A stretch of 64,000 bases of DNA. Origin: Stenotrophomonas sp. ESTM1D_MKCIP4_1 (GTDB lineage Bacteria > Pseudomonadota > Gammaproteobacteria > Xanthomonadales > Xanthomonadaceae). The notes beneath the pieces are model-generated. The model was not told the origin of the DNA. It saw only the letters and a program-made list of their open reading frames with translations, and ran no database searches. Positions within the stretch are counted from its first letter, which is position 1. Each line of letters begins with the position of its first letter. Below, one piece after another: positions 44,819 through 54,521 of this stretch. The position numbers and the translations under genes were made by a program. Location: assembly GCF_003086895.1 (NCBI RefSeq), contig NZ_CP026004.1, forward strand, positions 1,648,731 through 1,712,730, given 5' to 3'.

Positions 44819-46609
44819 ATGTCCGCTTACAAGATCACCGAACACAAGTACGACATGGTCGTGGTGGGCGCCGGCGGCGCCGGCCTGCGCGCCACGTTCG
44901 GCCTTGCCGCCAAGGGTCTGCAGACCGTGTGCCTGACCAAGGTCTTCCCGACCCGTTCGCACACCGTCGCTGCCCAGGGCGGTATTTCCGCCGCGCTCGC
45001 CAACATGGGCGAAGACGATTGGCGCTACCACTTCTACGACACCATCAAGGGCTCGGATTGGCTGGGCGACCAGGACGCCATCGAGTACATGTGCCGTGAG
45101 GCCATTCCGGCCATCATCGAGCTCGAGCACTACGGCGTGCCCTTCAGCCGCACCGCGGAAGGCAAGATCTACCAGCGTCCGTTCGGCGGCATGACCACCA
45201 AATACGGCGAAGGCCCGGCGGCGCAGCGTACCTGCGCGGCGGCCGACCGTACCGGCCACGCCATGCTGCACACCCTGTATCAGCAGTCGCTCAAGCACGA
45301 CGCGCGCTTCATGATCGAGTACTTCGCACTCGATCTGATCTTCGATGACGAAGGCGTGTGCCGTGGCGTGCTGGCCCTGGACATGTCCGATGGCACGCTG
45401 CACCTGTTCCGCGCCCAGGGCGTGGTGCTGGCCACCGGCGGCTACGGCCGTGCGTACTTCAGCGCCACCTCGGCGCACACCTGCACCGGCGACGGTGGCG
45501 GCCTGGCCATGCGCGCCGGCATCGCCATGCAGGATATGGAGTTCGTGCAGTTCCACCCGACCGGCATCTACGGCGCCGGCTGCCTGATCACCGAGGGTGT
45601 CCGCGGTGAAGGCGGCATCCTGCGCAACAGCAGCGGCGAGCGCTTCATGGAGCGCTACGCACCGCATTACAAGGATCTGGCCTCGCGCGACGTGGTGGCC
45701 CGTTCGATGACCATCGAGATCCGTGAAGGCCGCGGCGTCGGCGAGCACAAGGATCACATCCTGCTCGACCTGACCCACCTGGGCCCGGGCGTGATCGACG
45801 AGAAGCTGCCGGGTATCGCCGAGAGCGCCCGCATCTTCGCCGGCGTCGACGTGCACAAGCAGCCGATCCCGGTCATCCCGACCGTGCACTACAACATGGG
45901 CGGTATTCCGACCAACTTCCACGGCGAAGTCGTGCGCAAGGATGGCGACAACCCCGATGCCGTGGTGCCCGGCCTGTACGCCATCGGCGAAGCGGCCTGC
46001 GTGTCGGTGCACGGCGCCAACCGCCTGGGCTCCAACTCGCTGCTCGATCTGGTGGTGTTCGGTCGTGCCGTGGCCAACCGCTGCGCCGAAACCATCAAGC
46101 CGGGCGCTGCGCACAAGCCGCTGCCGGCCGATGCCTGCGACAAGGCACTGGGCCTGCTGGACAAGCTGCGCCACGCCAATGGCGATACGCCGACCTCGGT
46201 CATCCGTGACAACATGCAGCGCACGATGCAGGCCGATGCCGCCGTCTTCCGTACCAGCCAGACGCTGAAGGAAGGCTGCGAGAAGATGGCCAAGGTGTTC
46301 GATTCGTTCCAGGACGTGAAAGTCAGCGACCGTTCGCTGGTCTGGAACTCGGACCTGATCGAGACCTACGAGCTGAACAACCTGCTGCTGAACGCAGTGG
46401 CGACGATCAACTCGGCGGAACAGCGCAAGGAAAGCCGTGGTGCGCACGCGCACGAGGACTTCCCGGACCGCGACGACGTCAACTGGCACAAGCACACGCT
46501 GGTCACCGTCGACGAGAAGGGCAAGTGCAGCTTCGACTACCGTCCGGTGCACATGTACACGCTGACCGACGAGGTCGACGTGGTGCCGCCGAAGCCGCGC
46601 GTGTACTGA
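44819..46609 (+). CDS. sdhA: Succinate dehydrogenase flavoprotein subunit
   Basis: Oxidises succinate to fumarate using covalent FAD. The 596-residue protein has the dinucleotide fold [12 protein letters not shown], the FAD-linking His in [10 protein letters not shown], the active-site [15 protein letters not shown] and [18 protein letters not shown]. The C-terminal [14 protein letters not shown] matches the family. It is third in sdhCDAB; SdhE, which attaches the FAD, is encoded downstream. Confidence 0.97.
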   Translation: MSAYKITEHKYDMVVVGAGGAGLRATFGLAAKGLQTVCLTKVFPTRSHTVAAQGGISAALANMGEDDWRYHFYDTIKGSDWLGDQDAIEYMCREAIPAIIELEHYGVPFSRTAEGKIYQRPFGGMTTKYGEGPAAQRTCAAADRTGHAMLHTLYQQSLKHDARFMIEYFALDLIFDDEGVCRGVLALDMSDGTLHLFRAQGVVLATGGYGRAYFSATSAHTCTGDGGGLAMRAGIAMQDMEFVQFHPTGIYGAGCLITEGVRGEGGILRNSSGERFMERYAPHYKDLASRDVVARSMTIEIREGRGVGEHKDHILLDLTHLGPGVIDEKLPGIAESARIFAGVDVHKQPIPVIPTVHYNMGGIPTNFHGEVVRKDGDNPDAVVPGLYAIGEAACVSVHGANRLGSNSLLDLVVFGRAVANRCAETIKPGAAHKPLPADACDKALGLLDKLRHANGDTPTSVIRDNMQRTMQADAAVFRTSQTLKEGCEKMAKVFDSFQDVKVSDRSLVWNSDLIETYELNNLLLNAVATINSAEQRKESRGAHAHEDFPDRDDVNWHKHTLVTVDEKGKCSFDYRPVHMYTLTDEVDVVPPKPRVY

Positions 46610-46678
46610 TCGCGACCCCCGCCTACCATGCAATCCGCGCCCCAGTGGCGCGGGCCGCCTGAGCCAACGAGAGCAGCC

Positions 46679-47464
46679 ATGGCCGAGTTTTCACTCCCCA
46701 AGAATTCCAAGGTCACGAAGGGCCAGCACTTCCCCGCCAAGAGCGGTGGCAAGAACCTGCGCACCTTCAAGATCTACCGCTGGAGTCCGGACGACGACAG
46801 CAACCCGCGCACCGATACCTATGAAATTGATCTGGACGCCTGCGGCCCGATGGTCCTGGACGCGCTGATCAAGATCAAGAACGAGATCGACCCGACCCTG
46901 ACCTTCCGTCGCTCCTGCCGCGAAGGTATCTGCGGTTCGTGCGCGATGAACATCGACGGCACCAACACCCTGGCCTGCACCCGCGCCATCGCGGACTGCG
47001 GCAAGAAGGAAGTGCCGATCTACCCGCTGCCGCACATGAGCGTGGTCAAGGATCTGGTTCCGGACCTGACCCACTTCTACGCGCAGTACGCGTCCATCAA
47101 GCCGTGGATCCGTACCCAGACCCCGGCGCCGCCGGACCGTGAGCGCCTGCAGTCGCCGGAAGACCGCAAGAAGCTGGACGGCCTGTACGAGTGCATCCTG
47201 TGCGCCTGCTGCTCGACCAGCTGCCCGAGCTACTGGTGGAACGGTGAGCGTTACCTGGGCCCGGCGATCCTGCTGCAGGCCTACCGCTGGATCATCGACT
47301 CGCGCGATGAAGACACCGGTGCGCGCCTGGACGATCTGGAAGATCCGTTCAAGCTGTACCGCTGCCACACCATCATGAACTGCGCCCGGACCTGCCCGAA
47401 GGGCCTGAACCCGGCGCTGGCGATCGCCGAGATCAAGAAGCTGATGATGGAACGCCGCGCCTGA
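46679..47464 (+). CDS. sdhB: Succinate dehydrogenase iron-sulfur subunit
   Basis: Carries electrons from FAD to quinone through three clusters. The 261-residue protein shows the 2Fe-2S ligands [15 protein letters not shown], the 4Fe-4S stretch [17 protein letters not shown] and the 3Fe-4S stretch [20 protein letters not shown] 46679 is chosen, as [12 protein letters not shown] is the normal start. Confidence 0.97.
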   Translation: MAEFSLPKNSKVTKGQHFPAKSGGKNLRTFKIYRWSPDDDSNPRTDTYEIDLDACGPMVLDALIKIKNEIDPTLTFRRSCREGICGSCAMNIDGTNTLACTRAIADCGKKEVPIYPLPHMSVVKDLVPDLTHFYAQYASIKPWIRTQTPAPPDRERLQSPEDRKKLDGLYECILCACCSTSCPSYWWNGERYLGPAILLQAYRWIIDSRDEDTGARLDDLEDPFKLYRCHTIMNCARTCPKGLNPALAIAEIKKLMMERRA

Positions 47465-47484
47465 TACAGGCCTGGCGGTACCCG

Positions 47485-47539
47485 GTAGAGACACGCCATG
47501 CGTGGCTGTGCCCCCAGTAGAGCCACGCCATGCGTGGCT
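47485..47539. repeat. Two SMAG-type palindromes between sdhB and sdhE
   Basis: GTAGAGACACGCCATGCGTGG at 47485-47508 and GTAGAGCCACGCCATGCGTG at 47517-47539, in direct orientation. They separate sdhAB from sdhE and could act as mRNA processing or stability elements. Confidence 0.75.
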
Positions 47540-47561
47540 TTGCTGTATCTGGAGAAACACG

Positions 47562-47810
47562 ATGGACGAAGACACCCTGCTGAAGAAGCTGCGCTGGCGC
47601 TGCCGCCGCGGCATGCGCGAGCTGGACCAGCTGTTCGGCCGCTACCTGGACCGCGAATGGAGCACTGCGCCGACCGAAGAGCGCGAAGTTTTCCTGTTCC
47701 TGCTCGAATGCGAGGACGATAAGTTGTGGCGCTGGTTCATGGGCTACGAGGCCTGCCCGCATGCCCACGCCATCCCCCTCATGCAGAAGATCCTCGCCCT
47801 CAAGGCTTGA
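47562..47810 (+). CDS. sdhE: FAD assembly factor SdhE
   Basis: Promotes covalent attachment of FAD to SdhA. The 82-residue protein has the conserved [15 protein letters not shown] near residues 15-29 and the C-terminal [28 protein letters not shown] precedes ATG 47562. Located directly after sdhCDAB. Confidence 0.93.
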   Translation: MDEDTLLKKLRWRCRRGMRELDQLFGRYLDREWSTAPTEEREVFLFLLECEDDKLWRWFMGYEACPHAHAIPLMQKILALKA

Positions 47811-48210
47811 GTGGCGGCCCTCGCGGCTGCAGGCGGGCGCCCAGGCGCTGGTGCTGCTGGCCGCCCCCTGGCTGCTGCACGCCTCGGCCTTGCCGCAGGG
47901 CGGGTTCTGGCCCGTACTGGCAGCGGTCTGGCTGCTGGGCCTGATCCAGCTGGCATCGGGCCTGCGAAAGCGCGTGCAGCGGCTCGACCTGCCCGCGTTG
48001 CCGGCACCGCTGCAGCTGGATGGCAGCGATATCGACGCTCCCCGGCTGGCGGTGCGTGGCCCGTGGCTGCTGCTGCAGTGGCGCAGGGAAGGGCGGCGCG
48101 GGCGGCTGTTGTTCTGGCCGGATGTGCTGAACCACCGGCAGCGACGTGAACTGCGACTGGCCGTATCCGCACGCGCCGTTCCACGTCGACCCCGTACGAT
48201 GGCACCATAG
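47761..48210 (+). CDS. YgfX-like membrane protein
   Basis: Up to 149 residues with two adjacent hydrophobic segments ([14 protein letters not shown] and [17 protein letters not shown]) followed by a beta-rich domain with [18 protein letters not shown]. This layout and position after sdhE match E. coli YgfX (CptA). The first ATG, 47761, overlaps sdhE by 50 bp. A shorter start inside the first segment is possible. In E. coli it affects cell division and forms a pair with SdhE; that role has not been shown here. Confidence 0.65.
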   Translation: MPTPSPSCRRSSPSRLEWRPSRLQAGAQALVLLAAPWLLHASALPQGGFWPVLAAVWLLGLIQLASGLRKRVQRLDLPALPAPLQLDGSDIDAPRLAVRGPWLLLQWRREGRRGRLLFWPDVLNHRQRRELRLAVSARAVPRRPRTMAP

Positions 48211-48233
48211 ACTGAATCGACTGGCGTGCCTGC

Positions 48234-49475
48234 ATGTTCAAACCCATCCCCGTGGCCATCGGCCTGCGCTACCTGCGCGCCAAGCGCCGCAACGGCTTCA
48301 TCTCCTTCATTTCAATGGCATCGATCCTGGGCATCGCGCTCGGCGTCACGGTGCTGATCACCACCCTGGCGGTGATGAGCGGTTTCCAGAAGGAAATCCG
48401 CAGCCGCCTGCTGCAGATGACCGCCCACACCACCATCAGCCGCGATGGCGAACCGATGCCGGACTGGATGCGCGTGGTCGACGTGGCCAACAAGGACCCG
48501 CGCGTTGCCGGTGCCGCGCCATACATCGAGATCCAGTCGATGATCAGCGGCCCGCGCGTGCAGGGCGCGATCATCCAGGGCATCGATCCGGCGCTGGAGC
48601 CGAAGGTGTCGGTGATCGACAGGAAGATCGTCAAAGGCAGCTATGACAGCCTCAAGCCTGGCAGCTTCAACCTGCTGCTGGGCAAGGAGCTGGCGCTCTG
48701 GCTGGGCGTGGACGTGGGCGACCAGGTGCTGGTGACCTTTGCCGAAGTGCAGGGCACACCGGCTGGCGCGGTGCCACGGATGAAACGCTTCACCGTCAGT
48801 GGCCTGTTCGAGGCCGGCTACAACGAGGTCGACCGCGGCGTCGGTTTCGCCAACATGAAGGACCTCGAGCGCGTGCTGCGCTCGGACGGTGCCACCGGCG
48901 TGCGCCTGAAACTGCACGACATGGATCGATCGCTGGAAGTGGGCGTGGACCTGGCGCAGAACCTGGGCGGCGCGTACCGGGTGAGCGACTGGACCCAGCA
49001 GAACGCCAATCTCTACCACTCGCTGCGCATGGAAAAGGTAGTGATGGGCATCCTGCTGTCGCTGATCATCGCGATGGGTGCCTTCAATCTGGTCTCCTCG
49101 CAGGTGATGCTGGTGACCGACAAGCAGGCCGACATCGCCATCCTGCGCACGCTGGGCCTGACCCCGGGCGGGGTGATGCAGGTGTTCATGGTGCAGGGCT
49201 CGCTCATCGGCATCTTCGGCACACTGGCCGGCCTGATCGGCGGCATCACGCTCACCTTGAACCTGGAACGCATCCTTGGCGCCATCGAGTCGCTGTTCAA
49301 CGTCAAGCTGCTGCCGGAAGACGTGTATTACATCACCGGCCTGCCGACCGACATGCAGACCAGCGATATCGTCGTCATCACGTTGGTTGCCTTGTTGATG
49401 AGCTTCCTGGCCACCCTGTATCCCGCCTGGCGGGCAGCACGCACCCAGCCGGCGGAGGCCCTGCGTTATGAATAA
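48234..49475 (+). CDS. lolC: Lipoprotein-releasing ABC transporter permease LolC/LolE
   Basis: A 413-residue inner-membrane permease. One N-terminal segment ([25 protein letters not shown]), a large periplasmic domain, then three C-terminal segments ([56 protein letters not shown]). With LolD it extracts lipoproteins for the outer membrane. Only one permease gene is present, so the complex may be a LolC/E homodimer or a second gene lies elsewhere. Confidence 0.93.
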   Translation: MFKPIPVAIGLRYLRAKRRNGFISFISMASILGIALGVTVLITTLAVMSGFQKEIRSRLLQMTAHTTISRDGEPMPDWMRVVDVANKDPRVAGAAPYIEIQSMISGPRVQGAIIQGIDPALEPKVSVIDRKIVKGSYDSLKPGSFNLLLGKELALWLGVDVGDQVLVTFAEVQGTPAGAVPRMKRFTVSGLFEAGYNEVDRGVGFANMKDLERVLRSDGATGVRLKLHDMDRSLEVGVDLAQNLGGAYRVSDWTQQNANLYHSLRMEKVVMGILLSLIIAMGAFNLVSSQVMLVTDKQADIAILRTLGLTPGGVMQVFMVQGSLIGIFGTLAGLIGGITLTLNLERILGAIESLFNVKLLPEDVYYITGLPTDMQTSDIVVITLVALLMSFLATLYPAWRAARTQPAEALRYE

Positions 49476-50181
49476 GGTCTTCAATCGCGGCGATGAAGTG
49501 ATCCGTGCCGAGGCGCTGGGCAAGACCTACGCCGAAGGGCGCATGCAGACCCCGGTATTCGATGGCCTGGACCTGAAGGTCGATGCCGGCGAGACGGTGG
49601 CGATCATCGGCGCTTCCGGTGCCGGCAAGAGCACCCTGCTGCACCTGCTGGGTGGCCTGGACATACCCACCGCGGGCGAGGTGTACGTCACCGGGCAGCG
49701 CATGTCGGCCCTGTCGGACACCGAGCGCGGCCTGCTGCGCAACCAGGCGCTGGGCTTCGTCTACCAGTTCCACCACCTGCTGCCGGAATTCACCGCGCTG
49801 GAAAACGTGATGATGCCGGTGATGCTGTCCGGTACCGGCGTAGCGGAAGCCAGCCAGCGTGCGACCGCGCTGCTGGAAGCGGTTGGCCTGGGCCATCGCC
49901 TGGACCACAAGCCGGGCGAGTTGTCTGGCGGCGAACGCCAGCGTGCCGCCGTGGCGCGTGCGCTGGTGAACCACCCGGCCTGCGTGCTCGGCGACGAGCC
50001 GACAGGCAATCTGGATGACCGCACGGCGGCCACCGTGTTCGAGCTGATGCTGGAACTCAACCGCGCGCGTCATACCAGCCTGGTGCTGGTCACCCACGAC
50101 CGCAGCCTGGCCCGCCGCCTGGACCGCGTGCTGGAACTGCGCGAAGGGCGCCTGCACGCACTGGCCCACGCCGACGTCTGA
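49468..50181 (+). CDS. lolD: Lipoprotein-releasing system ATP-binding protein LolD
   Basis: A 237-residue ATPase: Walker [11 protein letters not shown]-loop [16 protein letters not shown], signature [15 protein letters not shown], Walker [13 protein letters not shown] and H-loop VTHDRSLA. It overlaps lolC by 8 bp. The stop is followed after 12 bp by the 150-bp repeat array. Confidence 0.95.
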   Translation: MNKVFNRGDEVIRAEALGKTYAEGRMQTPVFDGLDLKVDAGETVAIIGASGAGKSTLLHLLGGLDIPTAGEVYVTGQRMSALSDTERGLLRNQALGFVYQFHHLLPEFTALENVMMPVMLSGTGVAEASQRATALLEAVGLGHRLDHKPGELSGGERQRAAVARALVNHPACVLGDEPTGNLDDRTAATVFELMLELNRARHTSLVLVTHDRSLARRLDRVLELREGRLHALAHADV

Positions 50182-50193
50182 GGTGCCGGTCCT

Positions 50194-50715
50194 GCTCTGG
50201 TAGATGCCGACCTTGGTCGGCTGCTTTTGCTGGGCGCGCGTCAACCAAGGTTGACGCCTACCGGGTGCCAGGCTGGCCTCGCTGCTGCTCTCGCGGGGCG
50301 CGCGTCAACCAAGGTTGACGACTACCAGGCGTTGGGCTGCCGCGCTCTGGTAGATGCCGACCTTGGTCGGCTGCTTTTGCTGGGCGCGCGTCAACCAAGG
50401 TTGACGCCTACCGGGTGCCAGGCTGGCCTCGCTGCTGCTCTCGCGGGGCGCGCGTCAACCAAGGTTGACGACTACCAGGCGTTGGGCTGCCGCGCTCTGG
50501 TAGATGCCGACCTTGGTCGGCTGCTTTTGCTGGGCGCGCGTCAACCAAGGTTGACGCCTACCGGGTGCCAGGCTGGCCTCGCTGCTGCTCTCGCGGGGCG
50601 CGCGTCAACCAAGGTTGACGACTACCAGGCGTTGGGCTGCCGCCCTCTGGTAGATGCCGACCTTGGTCGGCTGCTTTTGCTGGGCGCGCGTCAACCAAGG
50701 TTGACGCCTACCGGG
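50194..50715. repeat. 150-bp tandem repeat array (about 3.5 units)
   Basis: Units start near 50201, 50351, 50501 and 50651 with exact 150-bp spacing and almost no sequence change. Each contains three palindromes: GCCGACCTTGGTCGGC preceded by GTAGAT, then GCGTCAACCAAGGTTGACGC ending CCTAC, and GCGTCAACCAAGGTTGACGA ending CTAC. A long frame stays open only because 150 is a multiple of three. It fills most of the 635-bp gap between lolD and the next gene. Confidence 0.92.
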
Positions 50716-50816
50716 CGCCGGGCGCGCCGACCGGCGGCTGAATGGGGCCGCCGGGCGTCGCGCGTGTGTCATCCGGTCGGGCGCATGATGGCAATACGTC
50801 CCCGCTGGAAACCGCC

Positions 50817-51263
50817 ATGAAGACCCCGTTGCTGATCGCCGGCCTGTGCCTGGCCCTGGCTGGTTGCGCCACCACCGGATTGAGCAGTGCCGACCGGCTG
50901 GAGCTGTACCGCACGCACGCGGGTCCGCCGCAGAAGGACATGCAGTTCTTCGGCGCGCTCAACGGCTGGACTGAACTGGGTGACAGCGCGCTGGCGGTGT
51001 GGACCAAGCCCAGCGAAGCCTATCTGCTGGAACTGACCGGGCCGTGCCCGGATCTTTCCTATGCCCCCGCCATCGGCCTGACCAGCCATATGGGCCGCGT
51101 CACGGCGCCGTTCGACAAGGTGCTGGTGCGCGATCCCACCGGTGGCCCCCGCCTGCCATGCTTCATCAAGACCATCCGCAAGCTGGACGTCAAAGCCCTG
51201 CGCGCGGACGAAAAGGACATGCGCCAGGCGCAGCTGCAGGAGCGCGAAGCGCCCGCCAACTGA
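50817..51263 (+). CDS. DUF6491-like lipoprotein
   Basis: A 148-residue lipoprotein (signal MKTPLLIAGLCLALAGC). The body begins SADRLELYRTHAGPP and has NGWTELGDSALAVWTKPSEAYLLEL and CPDLSYAPAIGLTS. This matches a small family of unknown function common in Xanthomonadaceae, by recollection. Two body Cys (GPCPD and LPCFIK) could pair. ATG 50817 is the start of the signal. Confidence 0.8.
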   Translation: MKTPLLIAGLCLALAGCATTGLSSADRLELYRTHAGPPQKDMQFFGALNGWTELGDSALAVWTKPSEAYLLELTGPCPDLSYAPAIGLTSHMGRVTAPFDKVLVRDPTGGPRLPCFIKTIRKLDVKALRADEKDMRQAQLQEREAPAN

Positions 51264-51266
51264 CCG

Positions 51267-51330
51267 GGTAGTGCCGGCCGCTGGCCGGCATCGCAGGTAT
51301 TCCTGGTTGCCGGCCAGCGGCCGGCACTAC
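51267..51330. repeat. Inverted pair of SMAG-type palindromes
   Basis: GTAGTGCCGGCCGCTGGCC at 51267-51289 faces GGCCAGCGGCCGGCACTAC at 51308-51330. The pair can fold into one long hairpin and lies between the convergent lipoprotein and yggX genes, a good place for a bidirectional terminator. Confidence 0.8.
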
Positions 51331-51336
51331 CGTGGT

Positions 51337-51606
51337 TCAGGCCTCGGGGGTGAAGCCAGCCGGCTTTTCCGCATCCTTCTCGAACAGGAACTTCACCAGT
51401 TCCGCTTCCAGCATCGCGCGGTGTTCCGGCTTGCGCGGCGACAGGCGGTTCTCGTTGATCAGCATGGTCTGGTGAGCCAGCCAGGCCGCCCAGGCCGGCT
51501 TGCCGATGTGGTTGAACACGCGCTGGCCCAGGTCACCGGGGTAGGGCACGAAGTCCAGGCCCTCGGCATCGCGTTGTTCGTACTGGCAGAAGACGGTTCG
51601 GGGCAT
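51337..51606 (-). CDS. yggX: Oxidative damage protection / Fe(II) trafficking protein
   Basis: An 89-residue protein ([19 protein letters not shown], then [23 protein letters not shown] and MLINENRLS), the YggX family that protects Fe-S clusters. Located after mutY, as in E. coli. ATG 51606 is the family start. A GTG at 51615 overlaps the mutY stop as GTGA and may be the real, coupled start. Confidence 0.93.
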   Translation of the reverse strand: MPRTVFCQYEQRDAEGLDFVPYPGDLGQRVFNHIGKPAWAAWLAHQTMLINENRLSPRKPEHRAMLEAELVKFLFEKDAEKPAGFTPEA

Positions 51607-51611
51607 GGCAC

Positions 51612-52736
51612 TCACTCGTGGTTGCGGGTTTTCGTGGTTCTGCGTTTCGGCGCTTTCATCGGCGTGCCGTCCAGCAGCTTGCGGATCGGCGCGGGCAGGC
51701 CCAGCGCCGGAAGTTCATCGGCAGCGACCCAGCGCAGCGCGGGTTCTTCCACGCGCAGGCCGCGCACCTGCCGGGACAATACCTGCAGATGCAGCCGGTA
51801 GTGGCTGAAGGTGTGCTGCAGTACCGGCAGTTCCTCGGCGTCTTCCAGCGAACCGTCGACATGGGCATCGAACCAGTCCTGCAGGTCGCTGCCGGCCTCG
51901 GCCTGTGGCAGGGTCCACAACTGCGCCCAGATGCCGGTATCCGGCCGCTTCTGCAGCAGCACGCGCTGCTGGGCGTCGCGCAGCAGCAGGGCCACCGCTT
52001 CGCGTTCGGGAAGGACCTTGCCCGGCTTCGGCGTCGGCAACTCGGCGGTGCGGCCCTCGCGGCGCGCCACGCAGTCCTGCTGCAGCGGGCAGATCACACA
52101 GGCCGGCTTGGCGCGGCTGCACACCGTTGCCCCCAGGTCCATCTGCGCCTGGGTGTAATCGGCCATGCGCCCGGCCGGCACCTGCGCGACATGCGCCTCG
52201 GCCAGCGACCACAGCTGCTTTTCGATGGCTGGCAGGCCGGGGAATCCCTCGATGCCGTGGTAGCGGCTGAGCACGCGCTTGACGTTGCCATCGAGGATCG
52301 CGAACGGGTCGTTCCAGGCCTGGCTGAGGATCGCCCCCGCAGTGCTGCGGCCGATGCCGGGCAGGGCGTGCAGGGCATCGAAATCGCGCGGCAGGTCGCC
52401 GTCGTGCAGTTCCACGCAGCGCTTGGCCGCGGCGTGCAGGTTGCGTGCGCGGGCGTAGTAGCCCAGCCCTGCCCACTGCGCCATCACCGCATCATTTCCG
52501 GCGGCGGCGAGGTCGGGCAGGGTCGGGAAGTGCTGCAGGAAGCGCTGGAAGTACGGGATGACCGTGGTCACCTGGGTCTGCTGCAGCATGATTTCCGACA
52601 GCCAGACCCGGTAGGGGCTGCGCGGATGCTGCCAGGGCAGGTCGTGGCGTCCGTGGTCGTCGAACCAGTGCAGCAGGCGGGCGACGAAGCCGTCTGCGGG
52701 GTCGGTTGCGGCGCTGGCGTGCGGCTGGCGGGGCAT
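51612..52736 (-). CDS. mutY: A/G-specific adenine glycosylase
   Basis: Removes adenine opposite 8-oxoguanine. The 374-residue protein has the catalytic Glu in [10 protein letters not shown], helix-hairpin-helix [14 protein letters not shown], catalytic Asp in [12 protein letters not shown], the 4Fe-4S loop C-x6-C-x2-C-x5-C ([17 protein letters not shown]), and a C-terminal NUDIX-like domain that reads 8-oxoG. ATG 52736 is the usual start. Confidence 0.95.
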   Translation of the reverse strand: MPRQPHASAATDPADGFVARLLHWFDDHGRHDLPWQHPRSPYRVWLSEIMLQQTQVTTVIPYFQRFLQHFPTLPDLAAAGNDAVMAQWAGLGYYARARNLHAAAKRCVELHDGDLPRDFDALHALPGIGRSTAGAILSQAWNDPFAILDGNVKRVLSRYHGIEGFPGLPAIEKQLWSLAEAHVAQVPAGRMADYTQAQMDLGATVCSRAKPACVICPLQQDCVARREGRTAELPTPKPGKVLPEREAVALLLRDAQQRVLLQKRPDTGIWAQLWTLPQAEAGSDLQDWFDAHVDGSLEDAEELPVLQHTFSHYRLHLQVLSRQVRGLRVEEPALRWVAADELPALGLPAPIRKLLDGTPMKAPKRRTTKTRNHE

Positions 52737-52756
52737 GGGTGTTCCGGGATAGTGCA

Positions 52757-52779
52757 GTAGAGCCACGCCATGCGTGGCT
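52757..52779. repeat. SMAG-type palindrome between ftsY and mutY
   Basis: GTAGAGCCACGCCATGCGTG plus GCT, lying directly upstream of mutY and 10 bp past the ftsY stop. Confidence 0.75.
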
Positions 52780-52789
52780 GCACCGCGTA

Positions 52790-54094
52790 TCAACCGCCCA
52801 GCGCCTCAGGCAGCAGGGCGTCGACAAAGGCTTCCGGGTCGAACACGCGCAGGTCTTCCGGGCGCTCGCCGATGCCGGCAAAACGGATCGGAATGCCGAA
52901 TTCTCGGGCCAGGGCGAAGACCACGCCGCCCTTGGCGGTGCCGTCCAGCTTGGTCACCACCAGGCCGGTCACCTTCACCGCGGCATTGAACTGACGCAGC
53001 TGCGAAAGCGCGTTCTGGCCGGTGGTGCCGTCAATCACCATCAGCACTTCGTGCGGCGCGGTTTCATCGATCTTCCCGAGCACGCGGCGGATCTTGCCCA
53101 GCTCGTTCATCAGGCCCGACTGGGTGTGCAGCCGGCCGGCGGTGTCGGCAATCAGCACCGACGTGCCACGTGCCTTGCCGGCCTGCAGCGCGTCGTAGGC
53201 CACCGAAGCGGCATCGGCGTTCTGCCCCTGCGCGACCACGGCCACGCCGTTGCGCTCGCCCCAAGCCTGCAGCTGGGCCACGGCGGCGGCGCGGAAGGTA
53301 TCGCCGGCCGCCAGCATCAGGCTGTGGCCTTCGTCCTTGAAGCGCTTGGCCAGCTTGCCGATGGTGGTGGTCTTGCCGACGCCGTTGACGCCGACGGTGA
53401 GCACCACGAAGGGCTTGGCATTGCGGTCGATCACCAGCGGCTGTGCCACCGGCTGCAGGATCGCGATCAGCTCGCTGCGCAGTGCGGACAGCAGGGCGTT
53501 GGCATCGGCGAACTCGCGCGACTTCATGCGCTTGCGCAGGCCTTCCACCAGATCGGTGGTGGCACCCACGCCGACGTCGGCGGTGATCAGCGCGGTTTCC
53601 AGTTCGTCCAGCAGGTCGTCATCGAGCTTGGGATTGCGCGAGAACAGGCCGCCGAAGCTGCGGGCGATGACGCTGTTGCGCAGGCGCTCGCGCCAGCCGG
53701 GCTTGCCGGCCGGGGCCGGGGCGGCATCCACCAGCACCGGCAGGTCGGCTGCAGGCGCGGCCGCGGTTTCGGCCGGGGTAACCGGCGCCAACGGTGCGAG
53801 GACGGCGGCAGCGGCCAGGGCCTCGGCTTCAAAGTCCTCCGGGGCGATCACCCGTTCCGGGGCCGGGGCAGGCGGAGCAGCGGCGACCGGCGGCTCGGGC
53901 GCTACGACAGGCGCAGGCGCGGGCGTGGCCGCCTCGACGCTGGCCGGCGTGGCGACCTGCGCGGCCGGGGCTTCTTCGACCGGGGCAGCGGACGGGAACG
54001 CCGCCGCCAGCTCGTCAGCCGAGTAGTGCTGGGTCTTGGGCGCCTCCGTCGTGGCGGCGTCCTGGGGCTTCTTGCGGCGGAAAAAACTGAGCAT
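52790..54094 (-). CDS. ftsY: Signal recognition particle receptor FtsY
   Basis: Docks SRP-ribosome complexes at the membrane. The 434-residue protein has a short basic start (MLSFFRRKK), an Ala/Pro/Glu-rich acidic A domain to about residue 130, then the N domain and the SRP GTPase domain with GVNGVGKTTTIGKLAKR, DTFRAAAVAQL, DTAGRLHTQ and VVTKLDGTAKGG. ATG 54094 is chosen over a TTG at 54100. Confidence 0.95.
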   Translation of the reverse strand: MLSFFRRKKPQDAATTEAPKTQHYSADELAAAFPSAAPVEEAPAAQVATPASVEAATPAPAPVVAPEPPVAAAPPAPAPERVIAPEDFEAEALAAAAVLAPLAPVTPAETAAAPAADLPVLVDAAPAPAGKPGWRERLRNSVIARSFGGLFSRNPKLDDDLLDELETALITADVGVGATTDLVEGLRKRMKSREFADANALLSALRSELIAILQPVAQPLVIDRNAKPFVVLTVGVNGVGKTTTIGKLAKRFKDEGHSLMLAAGDTFRAAAVAQLQAWGERNGVAVVAQGQNADAASVAYDALQAGKARGTSVLIADTAGRLHTQSGLMNELGKIRRVLGKIDETAPHEVLMVIDGTTGQNALSQLRQFNAAVKVTGLVVTKLDGTAKGGVVFALAREFGIPIRFAGIGERPEDLRVFDPEAFVDALLPEALGG

Positions 54095-54224
54095 TGGCAA
54101 AAGGCGCTGAAATCAGAGGGATATGCTACCACTCGCGCCTGTCGGCCCGATGTGGATTCAAGATTGCGCAGGTCCGGCCGTTAACCGGTCCGAGGGGCTG
54201 CGCCGGGCGGTCCGGAGACTGCCA

Positions 54225-54521
54225 ATGAACGTGATGGATACTGCGCTGTCCGGAATGCGTGCAGCCCAGCAGGGCGTGCAGGTGGCCGCACACAATGTGG
54301 CCAACCTCGCCACTCCGGACGCGCAGCGCCTGCAGCTGCAGCGCAGCCCGGTGGAGCAGGGCGGGGTGGAAACCACCGTCAGTGCCACCGATCCGGACCC
54401 GACGGCGCCGCTGGGCGACCTGCTGGCGGCGAAGGCCGAAGTGGTGGCGTTCGCTGCCAACGCCTCGGTGATCCGCCGCCAGGACCAGATGCTGGGCTCG
54501 CTGCTGGACCGGAACGCCTGA
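54225..54521 (+). CDS. Orphan flagellar basal-body rod-like protein
   Basis: A 98-residue protein. The N-terminus (DTALSGMRAAQQGVQVAAHNVANLATP) is the rod/hook N-terminal motif of FlgB, FlgC and FlgG-type proteins. The C-terminal DLLAAKAEVVAFAANASVIRRQDQMLGSLLD resembles the matching C-terminal helix (E..xx.. AF.ANA..I...D.MLG). The whole middle domain of the normal proteins is missing. No flagellar genes are nearby. RBS CCGGAG precedes the ATG. It could be a free-standing rod-type coiled coil or a decayed duplicate. Confidence 0.7.
   Translation: MNVMDTALSGMRAAQQGVQVAAHNVANLATPDAQRLQLQRSPVEQGGVETTVSATDPDPTAPLGDLLAAKAEVVAFAANASVIRRQDQMLGSLLDRNA

Noticed and set aside
50194..50715. CRISPR-like array
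   Set aside because: The repeats are contiguous 150-bp units without unique spacers and no cas genes are present. The 36-bp array at 54531 also lacks spacers.
50227..50820. Possible repeat protein with 50-residue units
   Set aside because: The frame is open only because the 150-bp DNA repeat is a multiple of three. The DNA consists of palindromes, there is no start signal, and the frame runs into the start of the next lipoprotein gene.
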